This document shows, piece by piece, positions 36,844-45,900 of a DNA stretch of 64,000 bases. The notes beneath the pieces were generated by a model, which worked only from the letters and a program-made list of their open reading frames with translations, was not told the DNA's origin and did not search any database. Source of the DNA: Verrucomicrobiaceae bacterium (GTDB taxonomy: Bacteria > Verrucomicrobiota > Verrucomicrobiia > Verrucomicrobiales > Verrucomicrobiaceae). The stretch covers positions 310,001 through 374,000 of the forward strand of contig JACKQF010000002.1 in assembly GCA_024232965.1 (NCBI GenBank), in the 5' to 3' direction. The translations under genes were made by a program, and so were the position numbers. The stretch's first letter is position 1; each line of letters opens with the position of its first letter.

Positions 36844-37878
36844 ATGACCAAATCCAGCCGCCGCCACTTCATCGCAACCCTTGCCGCAACTACCGCAGCC
36901 CCTCTGTTGGGCCGTGATTTTGGTCCAGGGGCCGCACCCGAACGCTATCCAGACCCTGACGTGATCGCTCTGGACCCCTCCTTTGCTGATTACATCCAGG
37001 GCAATGCCCCGATCCGCCGCCTGCACACCGGCATGCTCTGGGCAGAAGGTCCCACCTGGAACGGCAGCGGGAACTACCTGGTCTGGAGCGATATCCCAAA
37101 CAACGCCCAAATGCGCTACCTGCCAGAGGATGGCCACGTATCGACACTGCGCAACAACGCCAACAACAGTAACGGCAACACCTTTGACCTCAACGGACGC
37201 CAGATCTCGTGCGAGCACGCCACCCGCCGCGTCGTGCGCTACGAACTGAACGGCAGCGTCTCCGTCCTAGCAGACAAGTTTGATGGAAAGCCCTTCAACG
37301 CCCCCAACGACGTCGTGGTGCATCCAGACGGCGGGGTCTGGTTCACCGATCCCGGCTACGGCAGCATGGGCGACTACGAAGGCAACAAGGGCGAGCTCCT
37401 TCTAAAAGAAGCCGTCTATCGCATCGATACTACCGGCAAGATCGAAAAGGTCACTGACGATCTTGAGAAACCCAATGGCCTCTGTTTTTCGCCCGACTAC
37501 AAAAAGCTGTACATCGTCGATACGGGTGCGCCAAAGAACATTCGCGTTTATGACGTTGGCGATGGCGCCAGCCTCAGCGGCGGCAAAGAGCTCGCCGTGA
37601 TGAAAGGTGCCTTGGCGGATTCCAAAGGCAAAGGCGGCTCTGATGGAGTGCGCTGCGATGTCGATGGCAATATCTGGGCAAGCGCCGGCTGGGTGGGCGA
37701 TGGCTTTGACGGTGTCCACGTCTTCAATCCAGAAGGGCTACGCATCGGCTTCATCAAGCTGCCAGAGACCGGCAGCAACCTCTGCTTCGGCGGGCCGAAA
37801 CGGAATCGCCTCTTCATCACCGCCAGCCAGAGCCTCTACACTCTCTACGTGAACACTACCGGTGCTCACTTCTGCTGA
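36844..37878 (+). CDS. SMP-30/gluconolactonase-like beta-propeller protein (Tat-exported)
   Basis: 344 residues. The N-terminus SSRRHFIATLAATTAAPLLG is a twin-arginine signal. The rest is a six-bladed beta-propeller of the SMP-30/gluconolactonase/LRE type: GMLWAEGPTWNGSGNYLVWSDI, NAPNDVVVHPDGGVWFTDPGYG with the Asn/Asp metal ligands, KPNGLCFSPDYKKLYIVDTG, and VRCDVDGNIWASAGWVG. The family hydrolyses sugar lactones with a divalent metal. Periplasmic sugar-acid metabolism is likely. The last 13 bases overlap the convergent aminotransferase gene. Confidence 0.89.
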   Translation: MTKSSRRHFIATLAATTAAPLLGRDFGPGAAPERYPDPDVIALDPSFADYIQGNAPIRRLHTGMLWAEGPTWNGSGNYLVWSDIPNNAQMRYLPEDGHVSTLRNNANNSNGNTFDLNGRQISCEHATRRVVRYELNGSVSVLADKFDGKPFNAPNDVVVHPDGGVWFTDPGYGSMGDYEGNKGELLLKEAVYRIDTTGKIEKVTDDLEKPNGLCFSPDYKKLYIVDTGAPKNIRVYDVGDGASLSGGKELAVMKGALADSKGKGGSDGVRCDVDGNIWASAGWVGDGFDGVHVFNPEGLRIGFIKLPETGSNLCFGGPKRNRLFITASQSLYTLYVNTTGAHFC

Positions 37879-39059
37879 CCGCCCACTGCGACAGACAGAG
37901 CAGCGCCCACGCGGTCCATCTCCGCTTCCGTATTGTAGAAGTGCGGGCTAAATCGCAGATGCGGCTCGTCCGCACGATTGTGCCGCAGCGAGGCGATGAT
38001 ACCCTGCTGCGTCAGCGACTCATGGAGCGCATCCATATTGATCTCTGAATCGGCGGTTCGCACGAAGGAGACAATTCCAGAAGCGCTTGATTCATCCACG
38101 GCACCTACCGGCACCAGCCCAGGTGCATTCTGCCGCACTTGATCCAGCAAACGCCTGCGCAGCCGCAGCAATTGCGCACTGATCGCGGGCAGACCGATCT
38201 CCGCGATCAGATCCATCCCTGCCTTCATGCCCAAGATGCCGCAGATGTTTAGCGCGCCCGGTTCGTAGCGCCGCCCACCGCCCTCAAAGGCGATCTCAGG
38301 CTGCGCAACAAACTTCGGCGACTGCACATTCCACGAACCCAGTAGCACCGGCCGCAGCTTTTCCTGCAGCGACTCCTTTACATAAAAAATGCCCGCACTC
38401 ATCGGTCCAAGCATCCATTTGTGGGAGTCTGCGGAAAGGAAGTCCACGTGATCTACCCGGGTCTCAAAGGCACCCAATGTCTGAATCGCATCCAAGCAAA
38501 AAAGGATGCCGCGCTCATGCAGCATCTGGCCAATCGCATCCACATCAATGCGGATCCCCGTCAGGTAATGGCAGGATGCCAGCGCCACGAGCCGAGTCTT
38601 TGGCGTCAACGCCCGCTCAACCACATCCAGGGTGATGGCGCCTGGCCTGGGAGGCTGCACCTCACGCAACACCACACCTTTGCGTTCTAAATCACGCCAA
38701 GGATAGACGTTGGCCGGATAGTCCTCCGCATAGCAAACCACCTCATCACCCGCCTGCCAGTCCAGCCCCGCTGCGACCAAGCTCAACCCCACCGAGGTCG
38801 GGCCAATCAATGCAATCTCCGAAGCCTGCGCCCCAATGAGCCGAGCCGCCACCACTCGAGTCTCATTCACAGCACGCCAAGCCTCTGGGTATTCCTGCAT
38901 CGCCTGACAGGAGTATTGCAGGTAGTCCTGCATCGTCTTTGCAACACGCTGCGGCAGGATCGTCACCCCGGCATGGGCCAGAAACAGGCCCGGATCGATC
39001 ACCGGGAATTCAGCGCGACGTAGCGCCTCGTCATTGAGCAAGGTTTCGAGAGAAAGCAT
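37866..39059 (-). CDS. class V aminotransferase-fold PLP enzyme
   Basis: 397 residues, cytosolic, with no signal. Fold-type I class V features: VGLSLVAAGLDWQAGDEVV (phosphate-binding region), LASCHYLTGIRIDVDAIG, GILFCLDAIQTLGAFET (PLP-pyridine Asp), and DFLSADSHKWMLGPMSAGIFYV with the Schiff-base Lys at about 214. The family includes cysteine desulfurases, kynureninases and isopenicillin-N epimerase-like enzymes; the overall pattern is closest to the epimerase/desulfurase-like group used loosely in annotations. The substrate is not determined. No partner sulfur-transfer gene lies nearby. Confidence 0.85.
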   Translation of the reverse strand: MLSLETLLNDEALRRAEFPVIDPGLFLAHAGVTILPQRVAKTMQDYLQYSCQAMQEYPEAWRAVNETRVVAARLIGAQASEIALIGPTSVGLSLVAAGLDWQAGDEVVCYAEDYPANVYPWRDLERKGVVLREVQPPRPGAITLDVVERALTPKTRLVALASCHYLTGIRIDVDAIGQMLHERGILFCLDAIQTLGAFETRVDHVDFLSADSHKWMLGPMSAGIFYVKESLQEKLRPVLLGSWNVQSPKFVAQPEIAFEGGGRRYEPGALNICGILGMKAGMDLIAEIGLPAISAQLLRLRRRLLDQVRQNAPGLVPVGAVDESSASGIVSFVRTADSEINMDALHESLTQQGIIASLRHNRADEPHLRFSPHFYNTEAEMDRVGAALSVAVGGQQK

Positions 39060-39089
39060 GGATCAGCAGTAAATGAGAGGGGTCAACGT

Positions 39090-39461
39090 TCAGATCGCCT
39101 TCAGCGTCTTCGCGCCCTCATCGATCAACTGCCAGAAGTGCTTCGACTCGCTCAGAGCCTCGTCCTCGCCACTCCCAGGCAGATTGCTGCGGTAAAGAAA
39201 ATCTTGGAGGCTGTTGCGATGCAGCACCCGGTGAATGCACACCGTTTTGTCGTCCGCAGAAAAGTACACTCGGTAGTCCCCGGCACGGCAGCGGAAGAGC
39301 TTCTTCCCCTCCCGCAGCAGCAACCCAAAGCGCTTTTCCAGCGCCCCTTCCTCCATGTCCTTCGGCCCAATATCCAGAGCCTCCAGCAATTGAAACTGAA
39401 TCTGAGTTGGCAGACGGGAAAGCTCACCTGCACTGATTTCATTGAAAACGATCTGAATCAC
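39090..39461 (-). CDS. RelE/ParE-like (type II toxin fold) protein
   Basis: 123 residues from a GTG at 39461. The first 90 residues follow the RelE/ParE fold: LSRLPTQIQFQLLEAL helix, then GKKLFRCRAGDYRVYFSADDKTVCIHRVLHRNSLQDF with the conserved R-x-R/GDYRV and HRxxxR features. These proteins are mRNA interferases or gyrase inhibitors when paired with an antitoxin. No antitoxin gene is visible on either side, and there is a 30-residue charged C-terminal extension. It may be a solitary toxin-like protein or a domesticated member. Confidence 0.7.
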   Translation of the reverse strand: MIQIVFNEISAGELSRLPTQIQFQLLEALDIGPKDMEEGALEKRFGLLLREGKKLFRCRAGDYRVYFSADDKTVCIHRVLHRNSLQDFLYRSNLPGSGEDEALSESKHFWQLIDEGAKTLKAI

Positions 39462-39580
39462 CCCGCCAGATTAGACAGCCAGCCCCCACCCGCAAGCCTG
39501 GGTTTGCAGCATCATCGTCCCCAAAAAAGCTCTCTGGTAAGGGATGCTCCGGCCAGCGACAAATGGCTGCTTTCAACGCC

Positions 39581-40279
39581 TCACCCTAAACCCGCGCGGG
39601 TTTCCATCCATTGCACGGCGTAGCGCACGAGGCCGGGGCCGTCGGTGATGTTGAGCTTTTCTTTGATGTGCGCGCGGTGGGCTTCCACAGTTCGAGCACT
39701 GATGTTGAGCTGTTCTGCGATGATCTTGGTCGCTTTGCCGGAACCAATTGCTTCCAGCACCTCCAGCTCCCGATCCGTGAGCGCATCCACGCCTCCGCCG
39801 GGCAGTTTCGGGCGGCCGAACGCGGCTTGTTCCAGCATTTTGGCGGCCAGGGAATCGCTGAGGTAGAGCCCGCCGGAAAGCACTTTTCGGATGGCGGTGA
39901 TCAGGTTTTCTGCCGCCGTCTCCTTCATGATGTAGCCGCGCGCGCCGGAGCGCAGCACGCGCTCTGCATACAGGCTTTCATCGTGCATGGACAGCACCAG
40001 ACACTGCATCCCGGGCGACATGGCGTTGATGTCCTTGAGCAATTCGAGCCCGCTCTTGTCCGGCAACGTCAGGTCCACGATCACCAGATCGGGCTTCAGC
40101 GCGAGGGTTTGCTCCAGTCCTTCCCGGGCAGAGCCTGCCTCCCCGCACACTTCCAGCTCTTCTGCGGCGCGGATTAACTGGGCGAGCCCGTGGCGCATGA
40201 TGGGATGATCATCGACTAGCAAGATCCGCTTCGTGGCGACCTTGCTGTTGCTGCTGCTTGCTGCTCCTTTCTTCTTCAT
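39581..40279 (-). CDS. NarL/LuxR-family response regulator
   Basis: 232 residues from the ATG at 40279, which overlaps the stop of the kinase gene as ATGA; an upstream in-frame ATG at 40303 would overlap more. Receiver domain: RILLVDDHP acidic pair, phosphoacceptor Asp in LVIVDLTLPDKSG, Ser in VLSMHDE and Lys in YIMKE. LuxR-type helix-turn-helix at the end: LTDRELEVLEAIGSGKATKIIAEQLNIS then VEAHRAHIKEKL. It should bind DNA when phosphorylated by the neighbouring kinase. Confidence 0.93.
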   Translation of the reverse strand: MKKKGAASSSNSKVATKRILLVDDHPIMRHGLAQLIRAAEELEVCGEAGSAREGLEQTLALKPDLVIVDLTLPDKSGLELLKDINAMSPGMQCLVLSMHDESLYAERVLRSGARGYIMKETAAENLITAIRKVLSGGLYLSDSLAAKMLEQAAFGRPKLPGGGVDALTDRELEVLEAIGSGKATKIIAEQLNISARTVEAHRAHIKEKLNITDGPGLVRYAVQWMETRAGLG

Positions 40280-41751
40280 GAATCGCTGAGGGGAATGATG
40301 CACGTCACGACGGTGCCGCCCTTCTTGCCAGGTTCTACTGAAAGGCGACCGTTCAGTGTTCGTGCGCGGTGAGACATGGTCAGAAGGCCCATGCCCGTGC
40401 CACGTCCGGGGACGGAGTGGTCCGGGATGCCTGTGCCGTTGTCCTTGATGCGCATCTCGACCTGGAAGTCTCTGCGGCGGAGTTGAATGGAAATCTTGGT
40501 GGCCCGACTGTGCTTCACAGCATTGGCCACCGCCTCCTGCGCGATACGATAAAGTTGAACCGCCACCTGATTGTCCGCGATGCTGACGGGCGCGTCAGAG
40601 GTGAACTTGCAGTCGATCTGGTAGATCCTTGCCGTCGTCTGGGCCAGTTGCTGCAGTGCGGCCATCAGCCCACCCGAATCCAGCACCACTGGATTCAATC
40701 CACGCGACATCTCCCGCGCACACACATTTGCCTGGGTCACCAAGGTGACGATCTCTTGCAGCGCATCTGCATCTGCATGACCTGATTGCAAGAGGCTCTG
40801 ATACGCTACCTTGGCCAGACAACCGATGGCGGCCAACTGCTGGCAGAGATCATCGTGGATGTCCCTCCCGATGCGGTGCTGCTCCTGCTCGCTGATGTGC
40901 AGGAGTTGCTCCTCCAAGTTCTTGCGCTCGGTGAGGTCCCGGATGATCCCGGTAAAGATTCGCTTACCGCACGGCAACACTGCCTCGCCCACGGACAGAT
41001 CGATGGGAAAGACGCTGCCGTCTTTGCGCATGGCGATGACTTCCCGGCCGATGCCAATGATCTTTTTCACCCCGGTGGAAAGGTAGGAGTGAACATACTG
41101 ATCGTGCTGCCCGCGAAACGGCTGCGGCATGAGGATCGATACATTCTGGCCGATCATCTCATCGGCGGAATATCCAAACAACCTCACTGCCGCCGAATTT
41201 ACCGTCTCGATGATGCAAGTCTCGCTCATCGTAATGATCGCGTTCACGGCTGTTTCCAAAACGGCACCGGTGCGCTGCTGCGCCTCCAGCACCTTATTCT
41301 GCGCCGCCTGTAGCTCAGACAGATCTCGCCCGATGCAGAGGATGCTGGGCAGCTCGCCCTCACCGCTCTCCACATCCGCGTGGGTCCACTCGATCGATCG
41401 CACACTACCATCGCGCGCCAGCAGACCTTTCACATGACTCTTGCTACGATCCCGACCCACCCCACCGCGACACACCTTGCGCGTGGCTTCACGTTCCGCC
41501 TCCGGGACCAGCAGATCCACCCAATCCTGACAGCGCAGCTCTTCAGTGGTGCGCCCACTGAGAAGCTCCACAGCACGCGACACCCAGACGATCTGCCCAG
41601 CTGCATTTACCTCCATGACGAGCAGGCCAGCGTGATCGGACAGACTTTGAAAAAGAGGATCCGGCCGCCTCGAGGGTGCGCCCTCGGCACTGCCGCATGC
41701 TACCCGAGCGGGTGCCTGTTTTTTGGGAGTGCTCCTGTCAGGTTTTGCCAT
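40276..41751 (-). CDS. PAS-PAS sensor histidine kinase (NarX/HisKA_3 type) with FixL-like PAS
   Basis: 491 residues, no membrane segment, so a cytoplasmic sensor. PAS-1 near residues 33-145. PAS-2 near 155-275 closely follows the oxygen-sensing PAS of FixL, including ILMPQPFR, GQHDQY and KKIIGIGREV. The His at 216 aligns with the FixL haem ligand (His200 of Bradyrhizobium FixL) and Arg236 with the regulatory Arg220. HisKA_3 dimerisation domain with EQEQHRIGRDIHDDL (phospho-His near 299), then HATPase_c with EAVANAVKHSRA, DNGTGI and GTGMGLLTM. Translationally coupled to the response regulator. Haem binding is an inference. A universal stress protein gene lies 15 bases upstream on the same strand. 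Confidence 0.92.
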   Translation of the reverse strand: MAKPDRSTPKKQAPARVACGSAEGAPSRRPDPLFQSLSDHAGLLVMEVNAAGQIVWVSRAVELLSGRTTEELRCQDWVDLLVPEAEREATRKVCRGGVGRDRSKSHVKGLLARDGSVRSIEWTHADVESGEGELPSILCIGRDLSELQAAQNKVLEAQQRTGAVLETAVNAIITMSETCIIETVNSAAVRLFGYSADEMIGQNVSILMPQPFRGQHDQYVHSYLSTGVKKIIGIGREVIAMRKDGSVFPIDLSVGEAVLPCGKRIFTGIIRDLTERKNLEEQLLHISEQEQHRIGRDIHDDLCQQLAAIGCLAKVAYQSLLQSGHADADALQEIVTLVTQANVCAREMSRGLNPVVLDSGGLMAALQQLAQTTARIYQIDCKFTSDAPVSIADNQVAVQLYRIAQEAVANAVKHSRATKISIQLRRRDFQVEMRIKDNGTGIPDHSVPGRGTGMGLLTMSHRARTLNGRLSVEPGKKGGTVVTCIIPLSDS

Positions 41752-41766
41752 GCAGTTTTGCCCCGA

Positions 41767-42675
41767 TCAATCCACGCCCGCCACGACTGCGTCTGGCTTG
41801 ACCGCGAGCGTGCAGCACTGCGCATGCTGGACGATCTTTTCCGCCGTGGTGCCGATTAGCATCTCACGAAGGCCCGATTTCCCACGCGTACCCAGCACCA
41901 CCAGATCCGCATTGGTCGCCGCCGCATGCTCCATGATCGCCTCGCGGATATTGACCCGCTCTTGCACCTCTTGGGACACCTGCACGTCGCCAGCAGAACG
42001 CATCAACGGCGCCAAAAAGTTCGCCAACTCCGTCCGCCAGGCAGCCAGTGCCTCCTCATCACCCATGGCTGGCAATGGCGGAACCATCCCTCCGTAATCC
42101 AGCGCCATGGCCATTGCAGATTGGTAAACATGGAGGCAATCCAGGGCCGCACCGTCCTGCGCCGCGATGTGCAAGGCACACTGCACGGCTTTGGCAGAGT
42201 TTTCGGAGAAATCCACACAGGCCAGCACCCTTTTAAAGGGACTCCGAGCATCGCCACGCACCAGCAGTACATCCACCGGTGCCTTGCGCACGCACTTGGC
42301 AGCGATCACACCGATCCGATGCGGTTCCGCCTTGGATCCCTTTGACCCCATCACCAGCAGATCCGCTTGATGCACCTGGCAGGCCTCCACCAGCTCGCCA
42401 AACGCATGCCCAATGCGCACCTCTACCTTGGCAGTGACGGCACCACAATCTGAGTCATCGACGAATTTTTGCAGCTTCTGCGTCCAATCCGCACGGATCG
42501 TCGCCTGATCGCAGGCCATCGCCTTTTTCAGTTCATGCACCAAAAACTCATCCATCACGTGCACCGCCGTCAGCGCAGCCTCATCCAACGCCGCACGGCG
42601 GGCGGCCTCGCGCAGGGCATTGCGGCAATGGGGGGTAAAGTCGATCGCGGCCAGAATGTGGTGTAGCTTCTTCAT
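41767..42675 (-). CDS. tandem universal stress protein (two UspA domains)
   Basis: 302 residues made of two Usp domains. Domain 1 (residues 1-140) starts HHILAAIDFTPHCRNAL and ends with LVVMGSKGS; its ATP loop is degenerate (8 residues and no G-S/T). Domain 2 (about 148-300) starts RVLACVDFSENSAKAV and keeps the full G-2x-G-9x-G-T ATP-binding pattern (GTRGKSGLREMLIGTT). So only the second domain is likely to bind ATP. Co-directional with the kinase and regulator, suggesting that the three act in one stress or redox response. Confidence 0.9.
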   Translation of the reverse strand: MKKLHHILAAIDFTPHCRNALREAARRAALDEAALTAVHVMDEFLVHELKKAMACDQATIRADWTQKLQKFVDDSDCGAVTAKVEVRIGHAFGELVEACQVHQADLLVMGSKGSKAEPHRIGVIAAKCVRKAPVDVLLVRGDARSPFKRVLACVDFSENSAKAVQCALHIAAQDGAALDCLHVYQSAMAMALDYGGMVPPLPAMGDEEALAAWRTELANFLAPLMRSAGDVQVSQEVQERVNIREAIMEHAAATNADLVVLGTRGKSGLREMLIGTTAEKIVQHAQCCTLAVKPDAVVAGVD

Positions 42676-42921
42676 GGTTAGGGTGCTCTGGGGTTGAGGT
42701 TGGGATGTCTTGTCGTCCAGGTGGGCTCAGTGTACAAGATCCCCAAGAGTGTTGCGTCTCGTCTCTTGCTTACTTTTAGCTCATCCTTGCCCAAAATTGC
42801 AAGAACTCTTCCCAAACCACTTCCCACACGATTCCTCGTCTTCATGTGCATTTCCGATAGTGCACCGTGCGAAAACAGCCTTCCATCTACACGTTCTAGT
42901 TGGTAGCCTTTTCCTCAAACC

Positions 42922-45900
42922 ATGAAACGTCTCCTACTCGCCGCCGCTTTGCTTTCGTCTTTTAGCATTCCGCAATCGACCTTCGCAGCCGATCCGCTCC
43001 GCATTATCATCCGATCCGGCGCCAAAAGCCATGGTCCAGGAGCGCACGATCACCCCTCCTTTCTCAAGGACTGGATGCCGATGCTGAACGAACGCGGCGC
43101 CAAGTGCACGGGCGGCGATGACTTTCCCACGGCTGAACAACTGGCCCAGACCGATGTGCTGATCATTCATCGCGATGGCGGTGGGAACTTCACTCCGGAA
43201 GAGCGGACACTCATGGACAACTACGCGAAGCGCGGCGGCGGCATCGTGGTGATTCATGCCGGCAGCGTGGCGGACAAGCCCGAGGACTCCGAGTACTACA
43301 AGAACCTGATCGGCGGATCTTGGAAGCGACCCGATACGAAGTGGCTGGAGGCACCGATGAGCCTCTACTTCACCGATCGCGAGAACCCCATCACACGGGA
43401 CATCTCCAACTTCGATCTCGACGACGAACTCTACTACGACATGGATGTGCGCCCAGACATCACCGTCCTCGCCGCAGCTTACACCCCCAAAGCAGCGGAC
43501 ACCGGCGGCAAAGGCAACAAGGAGGCGCAGCAACGCGCAGCGGAATTCGTCGCCAAGCACAAGGGCGTGAACATCTACGACATCCAGCCACAGATCTGGA
43601 GCTACACTAAAGACGACTACCGCGCCTTCGTGTGCATCCCCGGTCACTACTACGCTAACTTTTCCCACAACGGCCTGCGCACCACCATCCTGCGCGGCAT
43701 CGCTTGGGCTGGGAAGCGTGACAACGTCGATGAACTCTGCAAGCCCGCGGAACTTGGTGATGCGCTGCGTTATCTCGACGGCGGCGCTCCACGTCCGCAG
43801 GACCTCATTGGCCAACTCGAGGTGCATCCCGAGTTCAACCTCTCCCTGGTTGCCTCCGAACCGCTGATCAACAACCCGATGAACATCAATTGGGATGAAA
43901 AGGGTCGCCTCTGGGTCACTGAAACCCCTGAGTATCCAAACGGCCTCCGCCAAGCGAATGTCGCAAGCTGGATGGACTCCGGTTCCTTGAAGCGCGGCCA
44001 ATACGACCGCGAGCCCATGGACCGCGTGTCCATTCTCGAAGACACCAATGGCGACGGCGTCATGGACAAAAAGACAATCTTTGCGGACAAGCTCGAGCTT
44101 GCCACCAGCAGCGTGTTTTACAAAAACGGTATCATCGTCTGCGCCGCGCCAGACATCTGGTTCTTTGAAGACACCGATGGCGATGACCATGCGGACAAGC
44201 GCACCAAGCTCTACACGAACCTCGGCACACGCGACACGCACGCCGTCATCAACAACATGCGCATGGGTCTCGATGGCTGGGTCTATGCCACGCATGGTTA
44301 TTCCGCCACCGACGACGTGAAAACCGGCGATGGCAGCAAGGGCTTTGGCCCCATCGGCAGCGGCGTCGTGCGCTTTAAGCCCGATGGCAGCGCCTTTGAG
44401 CAGTACTGCTCTCGCGGTGGCAATACCTGGGGACTGGACCTGACCCGCGATGGCCAGGTGTTTTACACGCAGCCCACCAGCGGCGTGCTCTTCCATCACG
44501 TCGTGCTGCCAGAGTACGTCCTCGCCAAAGGCAAACTGCCCGGCGTCACCAGCAGCAACGGTCTCCTGCCCCATGAACCCACCTATCCCGCGATGCATTG
44601 GGAGCAGCAGGCCTACGTGCAGATCGACCAAGTCGGCAGCTACACCGCCGGTGCGGGTTGCGCGATTTATGAAGGCGGTGCCTGGCCAGCGAAGTGGAAT
44701 TACGGCTACTTCACCACCGAGCCGACGCTCAACATCGTCAGCCACTTCATGGTGGAACCCGATGGCGTCACCTACAAAGCGCATCGCGAGCCCGGCCGCG
44801 AGCAGACGGAGTTCATCCGCAGCAAGAACCTCTGGTTCCGCCCCATCGAAGTCCGTGTCGGCCCTGATGGTGCTCTTTATGTGGTTGATTTCTGCAATCA
44901 GGCCGTCATTCACAATGACACCCGCGGCCCGACTCATGGCCCAGCCAACGCCGCCGTCCGTCCTGACCGCGATCACTACTACGGCCGCATCTGGAAGGTG
45001 CAGCACAAGGAGGCCACCGTCCCAGGTGCAGTGACACGCGGCGGACCTGCCGTCATGCCCGGCAGCCGCGCCCTCACCGCCTACGAGGCTGCGCAAAAGG
45101 AGGTGCTCGACGACGCGGGTCGCCATCAATTGCTCAAGGACTTCGCCGCTGCCCAGGATGACTGGACACGCTCCGCACTCATCGCCGCCTGCAGCGATCA
45201 GGCGCTGCCATGCATTCAGGCCGCTCTCGCCCAGGGCACCGCAGATACGCTCGTCTCTGCACTCTTGCCCTCCGCCTTGCCCGCCCATACCGAGGAGCTC
45301 ATCGCTGCCTGCGCTGCTGCTGACTCAAAAGCAGACGCCTTGAAGATCACACTCCTTCGTGGCATCGCGCAGCAGCTGGATACCGCTCCCGCACTCACCC
45401 CTGCACTCACCGATGCGCTGAAAAAACTCCTCGCTCAGCCCGCGATCGCTGCGGCCACACTGCCGCTCGTCACCAAGTGGGACACAAAGGGCGCGCTCGC
45501 CAGCGAGGTCAAAGCAGAGCTTGAGAAGCTCAGCGCCATGCTCAGTGACAAAGGCGCCGCCGTCGAAGCCCGCATCAATGCCGCCAAAGGCCTCATCGCC
45601 GTGGGTGGCACCAGCGCGGAAGTTGGAGTCCAGCCTTTAAGCGACTCTGAAAGCCCCGAGGCCCTCCAGGCCGCGATCATTGAGGCCATGAACGAGAAGG
45701 GCGAAGTGAAGGCCCTCGTCGCAGCGATGGGTGCGCTGAAGCCCGCTCTTCAGCAGACCGCCTTCGAAGCCATCTTGAAACGTCCCGAGGCCACCCACGC
45801 GTTGTTGGATGCCGTTAAAGCAGGCAGCATCGATCGCAAAATCTTTGCCCCAGGCGATGTCGCCCGCCTCCGCTCGCATCCGAACAAAGGCATCGCTCGC

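Noticed and set aside
36591..36872. Possible mraZ on the minus strand upstream of rsmH
   Set aside because: The short frame has no MraZ features (no DxKGR motif) and overlaps the start of the divergent lactonase gene.
42934..45288. 784-residue minus-strand open frame
   Set aside because: Shadow of the ThuA/dehydrogenase gene; no signal, motif or ribosome-binding site.
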